From Methanobacteriota archaeon (lineage in GTDB: Archaea > Methanobacteriota > Methanobacteria > Methanobacteriales > Methanobacteriaceae): a DNA stretch of 64,000 bases. Of the stretch, positions 33,893 through 42,705 are shown piece by piece (positions within the stretch are counted from its first letter, which is position 1; every line of letters begins with the position of its first letter). A program made the position numbers and the translations under genes. The stretch spans positions 34,355 to 98,354 of the forward strand of contig JAEYPF010000014.1 in NCBI GenBank assembly GCA_023411115.1, given 5' to 3'. A model generated the notes under the pieces. That model did not search any database, was not told where the DNA came from, and saw only the letters and a program-made list of their open reading frames with translations.

Positions 33893-34135
33893 TTAATCTC
33901 TCTCCATTTTAATGGCTTTAACAGGACATTCTTGGGCACATATGCCGCATCCTTTACAATAATCGTAATCTATTTCGTGTTGTTTATTTACACATCCTTC
34001 TGGGCAAAATAAGAAACAGTTTTCACAATCTATGCATTTCTCTTCATCCAGGATAGGTTTGAAGGTTCTCCAGCTACCTGTTTTATTGTTTTTACTGCTT
34101 CCAGCTTCTTTAACAGTAGCTCCTTTGGCTGTCAT
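33893..34135 (-). CDS. porD: Pyruvate:ferredoxin oxidoreductase subunit delta (PorD)
   Basis: An 80-residue 2[4Fe-4S] ferredoxin-like subunit with CIDCENCFLFCP and CKGCGICAQECP. The N-terminal basic extension (TAKGATVKEAGSSKNNKTGSWRTF, about 25 residues) is usual for PorD. It carries electrons from the PorB cluster to external ferredoxin. Its stop codon abuts porA. Confidence 0.94.
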   Translation of the reverse strand: MTAKGATVKEAGSSKNNKTGSWRTFKPILDEEKCIDCENCFLFCPEGCVNKQHEIDYDYCKGCGICAQECPVKAIKMERD

Positions 34136-34144
34136 GAAATCACC

Positions 34145-34675
34145 TTATCTTTTAATTTTTTCGTATGCTATTTCCGCGGCTTTAGCGTTCTTTTCGCCTA
34201 TTTTTCCAGGGAAAGTTTCTTTAGTAATTTTTATAATGGAATCAAGTGTGACTACACTTGTAGCACCGGCAAATGCCCCTAACATGACAGTATTTACAAT
34301 AGGAACTCCCAGGGTATCCAGTGCAATTCCTGTAGCGTCAATACTGTAAGGGTCAATATTTTCACCAAAATTAACATTCTCTTTTGTATTTATTATTACA
34401 TCTCCACCCTCTTTAAGTCCAGATACTACATCTACGGCTTCTAAAAGAGTGTCGTCTAATACAATTACATAATCAGGATTATAAACTTGATATCTTCTTC
34501 TTATTGGTTTATCATTTATTCTTGTAAACGCCATGACTGGTGCGCCTTTTCGCTCAGCGCCGAAGAATGGGAATGCTTGACAATACTTTCCATCTTCAAA
34601 GGCTGCTTTTGCTAAAATTTCCGCAGCAGTTACTGCACCCTGTCCTCCACGTCCATGAAATCGAATTTCGATCAT
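34145..34675 (-). CDS. porC: Pyruvate:ferredoxin oxidoreductase subunit gamma (PorC)
   Basis: A 176-residue gamma subunit with the signature [20 protein letters not shown] and [19 protein letters not shown]. The start was set at the ATG at 34675, because GGAGGTACAGT directly precedes it; a longer frame would add ten residues of leader. It is the first gene of porCDABEF. A TATA element lies about 45-55 bases upstream. Confidence 0.94.
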
Positions 34676-34717
34676 ACTGTACCTCCATTCCTCATGTATA
34701 ATCATTATAAATTAAGG

Positions 34718-34730
34718 TATATATATATTT
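34718..34730 (-). promoter_or_regulatory. TATA box of the por operon
   Basis: On the minus strand, AAATATATATATA lies about 45-55 bases before the porC start, leaving a leader of about 20 bases with the GGAGGT ribosome site. The wider gap to the divergent gene at 35153 (about 480 bases) holds no ORF. It contains a TTATATTTTATA element near 35032-35043, probably the rightward promoter. Confidence 0.5.
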
Positions 34731-35115
34731 TTAATCATTACAAATTATTTTTATGGTATCATCGCACCACAGTCCAAATCCTAAAAAAAATTTTAATTTT
34801 TAATGTATTTTCTTAATATAAATAGGGTGCAGTTAAAATAACTCAAAACCATTACAAAATTGTAATAAAATATCTAATTAATATTTATATAACTCCACAT
34901 ACAGTTTTTTTAAATATTACAGCAAGAGAATTTGCATACTTTAAATTTCATTTAAACAAATAAAAAGTTAAGTATATGTTATCAGGCGATTTTAAGCTAA
35001 AAGAAGATCCAGAGTTAGTGTATAAAAAAAATTATATTTTATACCACTCAACTTTATTTATCACTATTTTTTCAAAAATCATTGAGGTTGAAGGAGAATT
35101 TTTAATTTTTCTGAA

Positions 35116-35146
35116 CCACAATTTTTTTTGAAAAAAAAATTTGAGG
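35116..35146 (+). promoter_or_regulatory. Hairpin that may hide a ribosome site
   Basis: CC-A-CAA followed by eight T pairs with nine A, TTTG-A-GG. The two G at 35145-35146 belong to the GAGG ribosome site of the gene at 35153 and would be base-paired. A second inverted repeat (GGTT at 35086-35089 with AACC at 35114-35117, inner AGAA/TTCT) overlaps the CC and could compete with it. Two mutually exclusive folds at a start codon resemble a translational switch. Confidence 0.4.
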
Positions 35147-35152
35147 CACATC

Positions 35153-36721
35153 ATGAAAATTTTAATAATCACGGGTAAACTTGCAGGCAAGTTAGTTAAA
35201 GATGTTTCAGGTAAATCAAATCAAGAAGTGTATGTACATGTGGTGGATACACCAATTGCAGCGTTTTTAACTCCAAAGAAAATATTGGAAGAACTGGATA
35301 ATCTGGAAAATGTTGATATTCACTCATATGATGTGATTATAACTCCAGGGCTTATACGTAAAAATGTAAGCCTTATTGGAGAAAAAACTGGGATCCCTGC
35401 GTATAAAGGCCCAAAAGATGCTGCAGATTTAAATATAATCCTTGAAATGATTGATGAACTTGAACTTTCACCGCAGATACCTGCAGATAAGTTAATTGAA
35501 GAAGAACTTAAAAAACGTGCCCTGGAATTTATAGAGAATTTTGAAAAAGATGAGAAAACCACTCAAAAACTCCTTAAAAAGCCTGAAAATATTCTTGTAG
35601 GTAATTTACCCGTGGGTGAAGATTTTCCAATGAGAGTGCTGGCTGAAATCGCAAATGCGCCTTTACTGAGTAAAGAGGAGCTTATTAATCGTGCAAAATA
35701 TTTTGTAAATAGCGGCGCTCAAATGGTAGATATTGGAATGATTGCTGGGGAAACACTTGATGATAGAATTCCCGAGATGGTTAAAACATTAAAGGAACAT
35801 TTAAACGGCATTCCAATAAGTATTGACACTTTAAATCCTGTAGAAATTAAAGCTGCCGTTGAATCTGGAGTTGATATGGTCTTAAGTTTAGATCACGGAA
35901 ATTGTGAAGAAGTACTGCCGCTCATGGAAGAAAAGCAAATTCCTGCTGTTATACTGCCTACAGATTTTGGAAAAAACTGGGTACCAAGCACGGTTGAAGA
36001 ACGTGTGAGTTCACTTGAAGGGCTCATGAAAAAATGCTGTAAAATCGATGTAATTGCTGATTTGATACTTGATCCAATTAACAGTAAGAGCATAGTTGAA
36101 TCTATTATTGCATGCCATGACTTTAAAGCGAGAAATAGAGTACCTCTCTTTTTTGGAGTTGGAAATGTTACAGAGCTCCTTGATACGGATTCAGTTGGAG
36201 TAAACGCATTGCTTTCTGGAATTGCAATGGAACTTGGGGCAAGTGTATTGTTCACTCCAGAAGAAAGCGGTAAAACTCTTGGAAGCGTCCATGAACTTTC
36301 AATTTCATCAAAGATGATGTTCCTATCAAAACACAGGGGGTCTACCGCAAAAGACCTAGGCATAAACCTTATAATTTTAAAAGACAAACGTAGAGGGGAA
36401 GCAATAACTGAAGAAATTGATGCGCCGGTTTTGGAAGGTGCAGAAAACTATAAATTCACCCAGGATCCTCAAGGAAGCTTTAAAATAATGGTGGAAAATG
36501 GTCTTATAAAAGCTGTACATTACATTAACATGAAGCCGGATATAATCATTAAAGGTGAAACTTCAAAAAGCGTTTATGATGAAATAATTAAAAGAGGACT
36601 TGTATCAAGGCTTGAACACGCCACCTATCTGGGTGCAGAACTTCAAAAGGCAGAAATATCAGCTAAACTTAATAAAAACTACGTTCAGGATTTCCCATTA
36701 TTCAAAAATTTAGATTATTAA
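35153..36721 (+). CDS. Dihydropteroate synthase-like protein (archaeal TIGR00284 type)
   Basis: A 522-residue protein. The N-terminal 150 residues form an archaeal extension; the middle (about residues 155-380) is a pterin-binding TIM barrel of the DHPS superfamily (AKYFVNSGAQMVDIGMIAGE, PISIDTLNPVEIKAAVESG, LILDPINSKSI). It was proposed to act in tetrahydromethanopterin synthesis; the exact reaction is unsettled. The ATG at 35153 follows GAGGCACATC; an upstream in-frame codon at 35141 lacks a ribosome site. It is divergent from the por operon. The leader has overlapping hairpins that could control translation. Confidence 0.82.
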   Translation: MKILIITGKLAGKLVKDVSGKSNQEVYVHVVDTPIAAFLTPKKILEELDNLENVDIHSYDVIITPGLIRKNVSLIGEKTGIPAYKGPKDAADLNIILEMIDELELSPQIPADKLIEEELKKRALEFIENFEKDEKTTQKLLKKPENILVGNLPVGEDFPMRVLAEIANAPLLSKEELINRAKYFVNSGAQMVDIGMIAGETLDDRIPEMVKTLKEHLNGIPISIDTLNPVEIKAAVESGVDMVLSLDHGNCEEVLPLMEEKQIPAVILPTDFGKNWVPSTVEERVSSLEGLMKKCCKIDVIADLILDPINSKSIVESIIACHDFKARNRVPLFFGVGNVTELLDTDSVGVNALLSGIAMELGASVLFTPEESGKTLGSVHELSISSKMMFLSKHRGSTAKDLGINLIILKDKRRGEAITEEIDAPVLEGAENYKFTQDPQGSFKIMVENGLIKAVHYINMKPDIIIKGETSKSVYDEIIKRGLVSRLEHATYLGAELQKAEISAKLNKNYVQDFPLFKNLDY

Positions 36722-36765
36722 GGAAATATATTAAAAAATATTCAGGTTAATTTTAGGTTACAATT

Positions 36766-37698
36766 ATGAAAATATGTACTAAATGCGGGGCAACACCCGT
36801 AATAATAAAGAGAAAAGCTTCAGGGCAGATGTTATGCAAGGACTGCTTTATCGAATCAATAACAGAGAAAGTTTTAAGGAATATTCGAAGAAATAAACTT
36901 GTAGAACGCGGAGATAAAGTTGCAATAGCTTTATCTGGTGGAAAAGATAGTGTTATGGTTCTTGATATCCTTAATTCACTTTATGAAAGAAATACCATAG
37001 ATCTGTTTGCAGTTACTGTTGATGAAGGTATCAAAGGATATAGAAAACATGGGGTGGAAATTGCTGCAAAAAATGCCAGAAAATTAGGCGTAGACCATAG
37101 AATAGTATCATTTAAAGATTATTTTGGAAAAACACTCGATGAGGTCATGTCCAGTGACTCTCGTGAGCACGGTGCGTGCACCTACTGCGGAGTTTTCAGA
37201 AGGTGGATTATAAATAAGGTTGCAAGGGAAGAATCAGCTACCAAAATTGCAACAGGACACAATCTCGACGATGAAACCCAGGCAATACTTATGAACTATC
37301 TTGAGGGAAATATTGACAACCTCACCCGGATTGGGGTGAAATCAGAACCAAAAAGTGATAAATTTACCGTTAAAATAAAGCCAATTCGTGAAATTCCAGA
37401 GAAAGAAGTGGGATTATATGTAATCGCCAGTGAACTTGATGTGCATTTTGATGAATGCCCTTATTCAAGGGAATCATTTAGGGGAGAGGTTGGAAGATTC
37501 ATTAAGGAACTGTCTGTAAATCATCCCACCATAATGTATTCTACACTCAAAGGCTTTGATAAAATAAAACCTGCCATAAAAAAAGAATTTTCAGGTAAAA
37601 AATCCAATATGGGCGAATGTATCCAGTGCGGTGAGCCTGCGTCCCATGAATTATGCAGGGCTTGTTTATTTTCTAAATCACTGGATGGGGAGAAATAA
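36766..37698 (+). CDS. TtuA/Ncs6-type tRNA 2-thiolation ATPase
   Basis: A 310-residue N-type ATP pyrophosphatase. An N-terminal zinc finger (CTKCGATPVIIKRKASGQMLC, CKDC) precedes the PP-loop LSGGKDSVM. Catalytic cysteines sit in ACTYCGVFRR, with the conserved TGHNLDDETQ between them and the end, and a C-terminal zinc site (CIQCGEPASHELCRAC) closes the protein. These enzymes adenylate uridine 34 or 54 of tRNA and add sulfur, using an Fe-S cluster. The stop codon is one base from the ATG of a ubiquitin-like sulfur carrier, which is the expected partner. Confidence 0.88.
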   Translation: MKICTKCGATPVIIKRKASGQMLCKDCFIESITEKVLRNIRRNKLVERGDKVAIALSGGKDSVMVLDILNSLYERNTIDLFAVTVDEGIKGYRKHGVEIAAKNARKLGVDHRIVSFKDYFGKTLDEVMSSDSREHGACTYCGVFRRWIINKVAREESATKIATGHNLDDETQAILMNYLEGNIDNLTRIGVKSEPKSDKFTVKIKPIREIPEKEVGLYVIASELDVHFDECPYSRESFRGEVGRFIKELSVNHPTIMYSTLKGFDKIKPAIKKEFSGKKSNMGECIQCGEPASHELCRACLFSKSLDGEK

Positions 37699-37699
37699 C

Positions 37700-37900
37700 A
37701 TGGAAATAACAGTAATTTTTGGGAAAAAAGAAGAAAACAGAGAAATTCAAGATAATACAACCATTAAAGAAGTACTAGATACAATGGATATCTCTTCTGA
37801 AACTGTCGTGGTTAAGAGGAACAATGAAATTGTAATGGATGAGAAATCCCTTAATAATGGGGATATAATCGAAATTATACGCGTTATATACGGCGGTTAA
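37700..37900 (+). CDS. Ubiquitin-like sulfur carrier (ThiS/MoaD/TtuB type)
   Basis: A 66-residue beta-grasp protein that ends in the di-glycine needed for thiocarboxylation (IIRVIYGG). Features such as TIKEVLDTMDISSETVVVKRNNEIV and LNNGDIIEII match the ThiS/MoaD fold. The ATG at 37700 lies one base after the thiolation enzyme's stop codon, and GGGGAG in the end of that gene serves as its ribosome site. It probably donates sulfur for tRNA thiolation, and might also be a protein modifier like archaeal SAMPs. Confidence 0.88.
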   Translation: MEITVIFGKKEENREIQDNTTIKEVLDTMDISSETVVVKRNNEIVMDEKSLNNGDIIEIIRVIYGG

Positions 37901-38043
37901 TGTTTTAAGAGATTAATAATATTCTTATTTGGAATTTAGGGTTCTAAATCTATTAAGTTGAATTTTTTGGTTATAGAAATTATTAATAATAAAAGCAATC
38001 ATATAGATAACAAAGTTTTAGAATTGCAGCGTCTTAAAGCTCT

Positions 38044-38187
38044 CGAACACAAGGTGTTCGGTGTTTACGAAACGAAGTTTCGTAACCGCAAAAAAAAATT
38101 TATTTTTTTTGCATGCTCTCGAAATCTATGATTTCGGGGCCGAGGAAACTGTGTTTCCTCCGGTATAAAAAATCTTTGATTTTTTTA
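38044..38187. repeat. Cluster of six tandem hairpins
   Basis: In order: CGAACAC-AAG-GTGTTCG (38044-38060), TTACGAAAC-GAA-GTTTCGTAA (38065-38085), GCAAAAAAAA/TTTTTTTTGC (38088-38112), CGAAATC-TAT-GATTTCG (38120-38136), GAGGAAAC-TGT-GTTTCCTC (38142-38160), and AAAAAATC-TTT-GATTTTTT (38167-38186). Five of six loops are 3 bases; the stems are perfect and all different. The array fills the leader of the protease gene. The gap before it (37901-38043) is plain AT-rich sequence. Confidence 0.85.
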
Positions 38188-38205
38188 AAATCTGGAAGTG
38201 GACTT

Positions 38206-39225
38206 GTGGAAACAACTAATTTTATTCAAAGCTATGTTTCAAATTATTTTACTGTAAAAAGCGTTCATATAGAGCCAAAGGCATTCTATTTTATAGTTTA
38301 TGATTATAATAAAGAAAAGTTTCTTCAATTAGTTGAAGATCTTGATAAAATTGGATATTTGCCTTTTATAGATGAATTTGAGGATAATTATAAGATTAAT
38401 GTAGTTAATAAGCCGGAACATGGTGAATCAAGAATTCACTTGAATATCCTTTTATTTTTGGTGACTGTTGTATCCACTGTTTCTGCAGGGTATTTCCTTG
38501 GCGAAGGAAGTTTATTACTGGGAATAGCTTTCTCAGTAGCTTTATTGGCAATAGTTGGATCTCATGAAACTGCACATTTTTTAGCTGCAAGAAAACATGA
38601 AGTGAAAGCAACTTTACCTTATTTTATACCTGCACCAACGGGGATTGGTACATTAGGGGCAGTTATAAATGTAAAATCAGCAATACCCGATAAAAATGCA
38701 CTATTTGATCTTGGAGTTAGCGGGCCAATTGCAGGTTTTATTGTAACAATTCCTGTGCTTATAATTGGGATTTATCTTTCTCACATAGCTCCCTCACAAA
38801 CAGGATCCATGACCATTTATCCTCCATTACTAATGCAAATTATTGCATACTTTATATCTCCACAAATACCTGCAGGATATATGTTATTTATGCATCCTGT
38901 AGCATTTGCGGGGTGGGTTGGAATAATCATTACAATGCTTAATTTAATGCCTGTTGCGGTTTTAGATGGGGGACATATTTCAAGGTCGTTGTTTAATGCG
39001 AAAATTCACCAGTATGTATCAGTAATAGGAATAATTGTAACAGTTGCTCTTGGTTGGTATCTAATGGCTATCTTAATGGCGGCATTTATATTATTTATGG
39101 CAAGAAGTCACCCTGGAGCATTGGATAATGTCTCAAAAATTAGTAAAGGCAGAAAAATCGTGGCAGTATCAATTATTATAATTTTTATTCTCTGTTTATC
39201 ACCATATCCATTTGCATTATTTTAA
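38206..39225 (+). CDS. Site-2 protease family (M50) membrane metalloprotease
   Basis: About 339 residues with several membrane spans. The zinc motif HETAH (in GSHETAHFLAARKHE) and the second metal-ligand motif LNLMPVAVLDGGH define an S2P-type intramembrane protease; a soluble N-domain of about 90 residues precedes the membrane part. The frame is open upstream to 38113 but those codons lie in the hairpin array, so I place the start at GTG 38206, after GGAAGTGGACTT. A processed substrate, such as a membrane-anchored regulator, is expected but not identified here. Confidence 0.85.
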   Translation: METTNFIQSYVSNYFTVKSVHIEPKAFYFIVYDYNKEKFLQLVEDLDKIGYLPFIDEFEDNYKINVVNKPEHGESRIHLNILLFLVTVVSTVSAGYFLGEGSLLLGIAFSVALLAIVGSHETAHFLAARKHEVKATLPYFIPAPTGIGTLGAVINVKSAIPDKNALFDLGVSGPIAGFIVTIPVLIIGIYLSHIAPSQTGSMTIYPPLLMQIIAYFISPQIPAGYMLFMHPVAFAGWVGIIITMLNLMPVAVLDGGHISRSLFNAKIHQYVSVIGIIVTVALGWYLMAILMAAFILFMARSHPGALDNVSKISKGRKIVAVSIIIIFILCLSPYPFALF

Positions 39226-39312
39226 AATGAGCATTACTAAATTAGATGAACTGAAAAGTTAATAAAGCACATTTAGAAAGATTTTAGATAAAAACACTTT
39301 AACGAGGATATT

Positions 39313-40173
39313 ATGAAAGTTTACTATGAATGCGCACCCTGTTTTTTAAGACAGGCCAAAGAAGCACTTGATCTTGCAACAGATGACCAATCTCTTAAAA
39401 TGGAAGTTATGGAAGAACTTGTAGAAGTTGTTTACAGCGATTTCAATAAAGAAGCAGTTTCTAATGTTGTTGGGACAAGGATTCACAGGATTATAAAGAA
39501 TAGAACAGGAAATGAAGACCCATATATTTTAGAAAAACGGAAAGGAAATGAAATTGCCCTGAAATTTCTTCCAAAAGTTAAAGAAATATTGAAAGAGAAA
39601 AACGGACTTGAATCATATATAAAAGCCGCTATTGCTGGTAATTTGATTGATTTTGGAGCTCTTGGAGTCAATTTTGATATTGAAAAGGGCATCGTTGAAA
39701 ATATGGAAAAGGAAATTGCATTGAATCAGGCTTCGGAGCTTGAAAAGGAACTTAAAACCGCAAAAAAGGTTCTTTACCTGGCAGATAACAATGGAGAAAT
39801 CGTTTTTGATAAATTACTCATAGAAAAGCTTAAAGAATATGATGTAGAAGTTACAGTTGCCCTTAAAGAAAAACCTATACTTAACGATGCATGTATTGAA
39901 GATGCAGTCCAAATTGGGCTTGATGAGGTTGCAGAACTGGTTTCAACGGGCACGGATTCTATAGGAATTTTATACGCAGATATATCAGAAGAATTTAAGA
40001 GGATTTTTAATGATGCTGATCTGGTTATAAGTAAAGGCCTCGGAAATTATGAGGGATTAACTGCAATGGAATTAGGGAGTAAACCTGTTTTTTGCCTGCT
40101 TAACGCCAAATGTAATCCAATTGCAAAGGATATCGGTGTTAATTTGGGAGATAATGTTATTTTGAAGCTTTAA
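39313..40173 (+). CDS. DUF89 (ARMT1-like) damage-control phosphatase family protein
   Basis: A 286-residue protein of the DUF89 family. The N-terminal Cys-containing YYECAPCFLRQAKEALDLA is typical of the archaeal branch. The catalytic metal site is seen in VLYLADNNGEIVFDKLLIEKL and ADLVISKGLGNYEGL. Family members are metal-dependent phosphatases that remove damaged or excess phospho-metabolites. The physiological substrate is unknown. It stands alone after the protease gene. Confidence 0.85.
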   Translation: MKVYYECAPCFLRQAKEALDLATDDQSLKMEVMEELVEVVYSDFNKEAVSNVVGTRIHRIIKNRTGNEDPYILEKRKGNEIALKFLPKVKEILKEKNGLESYIKAAIAGNLIDFGALGVNFDIEKGIVENMEKEIALNQASELEKELKTAKKVLYLADNNGEIVFDKLLIEKLKEYDVEVTVALKEKPILNDACIEDAVQIGLDEVAELVSTGTDSIGILYADISEEFKRIFNDADLVISKGLGNYEGLTAMELGSKPVFCLLNAKCNPIAKDIGVNLGDNVILKL

Positions 40174-40221
40174 TCTATTTTTAGGTCACATTTATATTAT
40201 GTAATTTTAAAAGAAATAATC

Positions 40222-40647
40222 ATGCAAAAACCAGTTATAATAATTGGCATCATTTTAATAGCAATAATAGCAGTATTTGCTGTTTTTAGTCAGGGAAATC
40301 ATAATACTACTCAAACAGAATATACTGGTATAAAATGGCATACTGATGTAAATTCGGCAATTGAAGAAGCTAAAGAAACTAATAAGCCAATAATAGTAGA
40401 TTTTTCAGCAAAATGGTGCTCTTACTGCAAAAAGCTTGATGAAACAACCTTTTCAGATTCAAGAGTTCAGGAAAAACTCAGTAAAAATTATGTCGTTGTA
40501 AAAATTGACGTTGATGAGAATCCTGATGTTGCATCAAAGTATAAAATATACGGATATCCAACACTGGTGTTCTTAAATCCTAATGGACAGGAAATTAAAC
40601 GACAGGAAGGATACATCGATCCAGATGGTTTGCTAAATGAACTCTAG
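40222..40647 (+). CDS. Membrane-anchored thioredoxin-like protein
   Basis: A 141-residue protein. An N-terminal hydrophobic anchor (about residues 4-24) puts the thioredoxin fold outside the cell membrane. The active site is WCSYCKK, followed by the conserved cis-Pro in YGYPTLVFLNPNG. The form resembles the C-terminal domain of DsbD. A CcdA-like membrane protein begins 9 bases downstream, so the pair probably moves reducing power across the membrane to reduce disulfides outside. Confidence 0.85.
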   Translation: MQKPVIIIGIILIAIIAVFAVFSQGNHNTTQTEYTGIKWHTDVNSAIEEAKETNKPIIVDFSAKWCSYCKKLDETTFSDSRVQEKLSKNYVVVKIDVDENPDVASKYKIYGYPTLVFLNPNGQEIKRQEGYIDPDGLLNEL

Positions 40648-40656
40648 GCGAATAAA

Positions 40657-41268
40657 ATGAACATAGAATTATTAATTTCATTTTCTGCAGGTGTGATATC
40701 TGTTTTATCGCCGTGTGTATTGCCACTTATTCCAATTGTCATTGGATATTCTCTCTTAAAGAAAAAAACTTCAGAAATTTTATCATTTGTACTTGGATTT
40801 TTTATACTTTTTACACTGATAATTATATTTACAGTTGTCTTTACGGCAGCCGTTAATCATTATATTTTTTATTTCAGGCTTATTGCAGCCATAATCATAA
40901 TATTGATAGGTATTTTTATTTTGTTAACTGATAAATCTTTTAATTTGTCTTACAGGCCTGTAAAACATAGAAATAAACTTATAGGATCATTTTCAATGGG
41001 ATTTTTGACATCACTTGCATGGTCTCCATGTTATGGGGCTTACTTAATAGCTTTAATAACATACAGTGCATCTACAGGAAATATTATATACAGTGCATTT
41101 AATTTAATAATGTTTACTGCAGGATTTTCAATTACCATATTTATCATGGCATTTTTAGCATCTAAAATTGATTTAAGCAGGATAATTAAACATTCTAATA
41201 ATATAAGGTTTATTTCGGGAATTGTAATTTTAATTGCAGGTATTTACATGTTCTCGCTATTATTATAA
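40657..41268 (+). CDS. CcdA/DsbD-type membrane thiol transporter
   Basis: A 203-residue membrane protein with six hydrophobic segments. The two redox cysteines are recognisable: the first in LSPCVLPLIPIVIGY (TM1) and the second in AWSPCYGAYLIAL (TM4). CcdA proteins accept electrons from cytoplasmic thioredoxin and give them to an extracytoplasmic thioredoxin-like protein, here probably the product of the upstream gene. ATG follows CTAGGCGAATAAA. Confidence 0.87.
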   Translation: MNIELLISFSAGVISVLSPCVLPLIPIVIGYSLLKKKTSEILSFVLGFFILFTLIIIFTVVFTAAVNHYIFYFRLIAAIIIILIGIFILLTDKSFNLSYRPVKHRNKLIGSFSMGFLTSLAWSPCYGAYLIALITYSASTGNIIYSAFNLIMFTAGFSITIFIMAFLASKIDLSRIIKHSNNIRFISGIVILIAGIYMFSLLL

Positions 41269-41293
41269 ACTGGCGTCTTAAAAGGTGATTTGA

Positions 41294-42121
41294 ATGAAAA
41301 TAGGATTTCTAGGATTTGGTGAAGTTGCATCCACCCTGGCAACAGGGCTTTTAAATAATGGAGCTGATGTTTTTACATGTGTTGAAGGTAGAAGCCTAAA
41401 GACAAGAAACCTTGCCGAAAAGGCAGAACTGAACCTGTGTAAATCAAATAGGGAACTTGCAGAATCCTCAGACATATTAATTTCTGCAGTTACTCCTTCT
41501 CAGGCAGTTAAAGTAGCAAAATTGGTTGGAAAATACACCAAAGGCATTTATGTAGATATAAATAATGTTTCACCTTCAACAGTTAAAGAAGCATCATTAT
41601 ACATTAAAAATGGAAAAATGGTGGATGCATCTATAATAGGTAGCGTGAGAAAAAAAGGATTGAGTGCCCATGTACTCTCTTCTAGCAATTATGCCGAATA
41701 TTTTGCGGATTTAAACCAGTACGGGATGAATATAAGTGTAATTGGTCATGAAATAGGACAAGCATCCGCTATAAAAATGCTTAGAAGCTCATTTACTAAA
41801 GGAATTTCTGCATTACTTTTTGAAACGCTTTATTCTGCTTATAAAATGGGAATTGATGAAGATGTATTGAAATACATTGCAGAGACTGAATGTGAAGGTT
41901 TTAAAGATTCGGCAATATCAAGAATAATAAGCAGTGCATTACATTCAAAAAGAAGGGCTGAAGAGATGGAAGAAGTTGTGGAATTAATTTCTGAAAATAG
42001 TGAAGCAAAAATGAGTAAAGCAACTGCTGAATTTTTTAAATCCCTTTATGAGAATGTGGGCGCACTTAATATACGCCCGGAGGATTATAAAGAAATATTT
42101 AACGAAATTGGTAAAAAATAG
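41294..42121 (+). CDS. NAD(P)-binding dehydrogenase-like protein (DUF1932 C-terminal)
   Basis: A 275-residue protein. The N-terminal Rossmann motif IGFLGFGEVASTLATGL is followed by SDILISAVTPSQA and IYVDINNVSPST, as in 3-hydroxyisobutyrate and 6-phosphogluconate dehydrogenase relatives. The C-terminal all-helical part, from ASAIKMLRSSFTKGISALLF, matches the DUF1932 domain. The substrate is not known. It starts after AAAAGGTGATTTGA. Confidence 0.8.
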   Translation: MKIGFLGFGEVASTLATGLLNNGADVFTCVEGRSLKTRNLAEKAELNLCKSNRELAESSDILISAVTPSQAVKVAKLVGKYTKGIYVDINNVSPSTVKEASLYIKNGKMVDASIIGSVRKKGLSAHVLSSSNYAEYFADLNQYGMNISVIGHEIGQASAIKMLRSSFTKGISALLFETLYSAYKMGIDEDVLKYIAETECEGFKDSAISRIISSALHSKRRAEEMEEVVELISENSEAKMSKATAEFFKSLYENVGALNIRPEDYKEIFNEIGKK

Positions 42122-42122
42122 T

Positions 42123-42611
42123 TCAATTCATAGTCTGTGGAGGTAGTTCGACTTTATTAAACCAGAAATTTTTAATGGATTCCATTATTTTGGTAAATTC
42201 ATCAAAATCAACGGGTTTAATGAGGTAGCAGTTGGCATAATGATCATAACACTCTTTTATATCCTCGCTTGCTTCAGATGTTGTAAGAATTAGCACGGGA
42301 ATTGTTTTTAATTCTTTATCTTCCTTAATTTCCTTTAAAATTTCACGACCGCTGATTCGAGGTAAATTTAAATCTAAAATTATAAGATCAGGGTTATCCA
42401 TATCACTCTTACACTGCTTAAATAAAAAGTTCCTAGCTTCCATTCCATCGTGCACTATATGTATGCTGTTTTTTATGTTAATATCTTTAAAAAATTCAAG
42501 TATTAGGCGTGCATCTGCCGGATTATCTTCAACTAATAAAATAGAAATTGAGTTGGTATTTTGAGAGATCAATAAGGTCACCGTTTCATTCAATATTTTT
42601 TTAATTCGCAT
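42123..42611 (-). CDS. Single-domain response regulator (Rcp1-like)
   Basis: A receiver domain of up to 162 residues. It shows ILLVEDNPADARLI with the acidic pocket, DLIILDLNLPRISGREIL with the phospho-accepting Asp, ILTTSEASEDI and the Lys of CYLIKPVDFDEF. There is no output domain, as in Rcp1-type regulators that serve soluble PAS kinases. The first 25 residues are not part of the fold, so the true start may be later. It lies 94 bases after the PAS kinase gene in the same orientation, so the two probably form a pair. Confidence 0.88.
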   Translation of the reverse strand: MRIKKILNETVTLLISQNTNSISILLVEDNPADARLILEFFKDINIKNSIHIVHDGMEARNFLFKQCKSDMDNPDLIILDLNLPRISGREILKEIKEDKELKTIPVLILTTSEASEDIKECYDHYANCYLIKPVDFDEFTKIMESIKNFWFNKVELPPQTMN

Positions 42612-42705
42612 TAAGTCAAACAGATCTAGCGAATTAACTAAACATGTAGCGGTGATCCTATTTAAATTAAACTAAAATAATTAAAATTATAATTATTTTC
42701 TAAAG

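Noticed and set aside
38113..38205. N-terminal extension of the site-2 protease ORF
   Set aside because: The codons fall in the hairpin array, have no ribosome site and give an unlikely basic peptide; GTG at 38206 is the better start.
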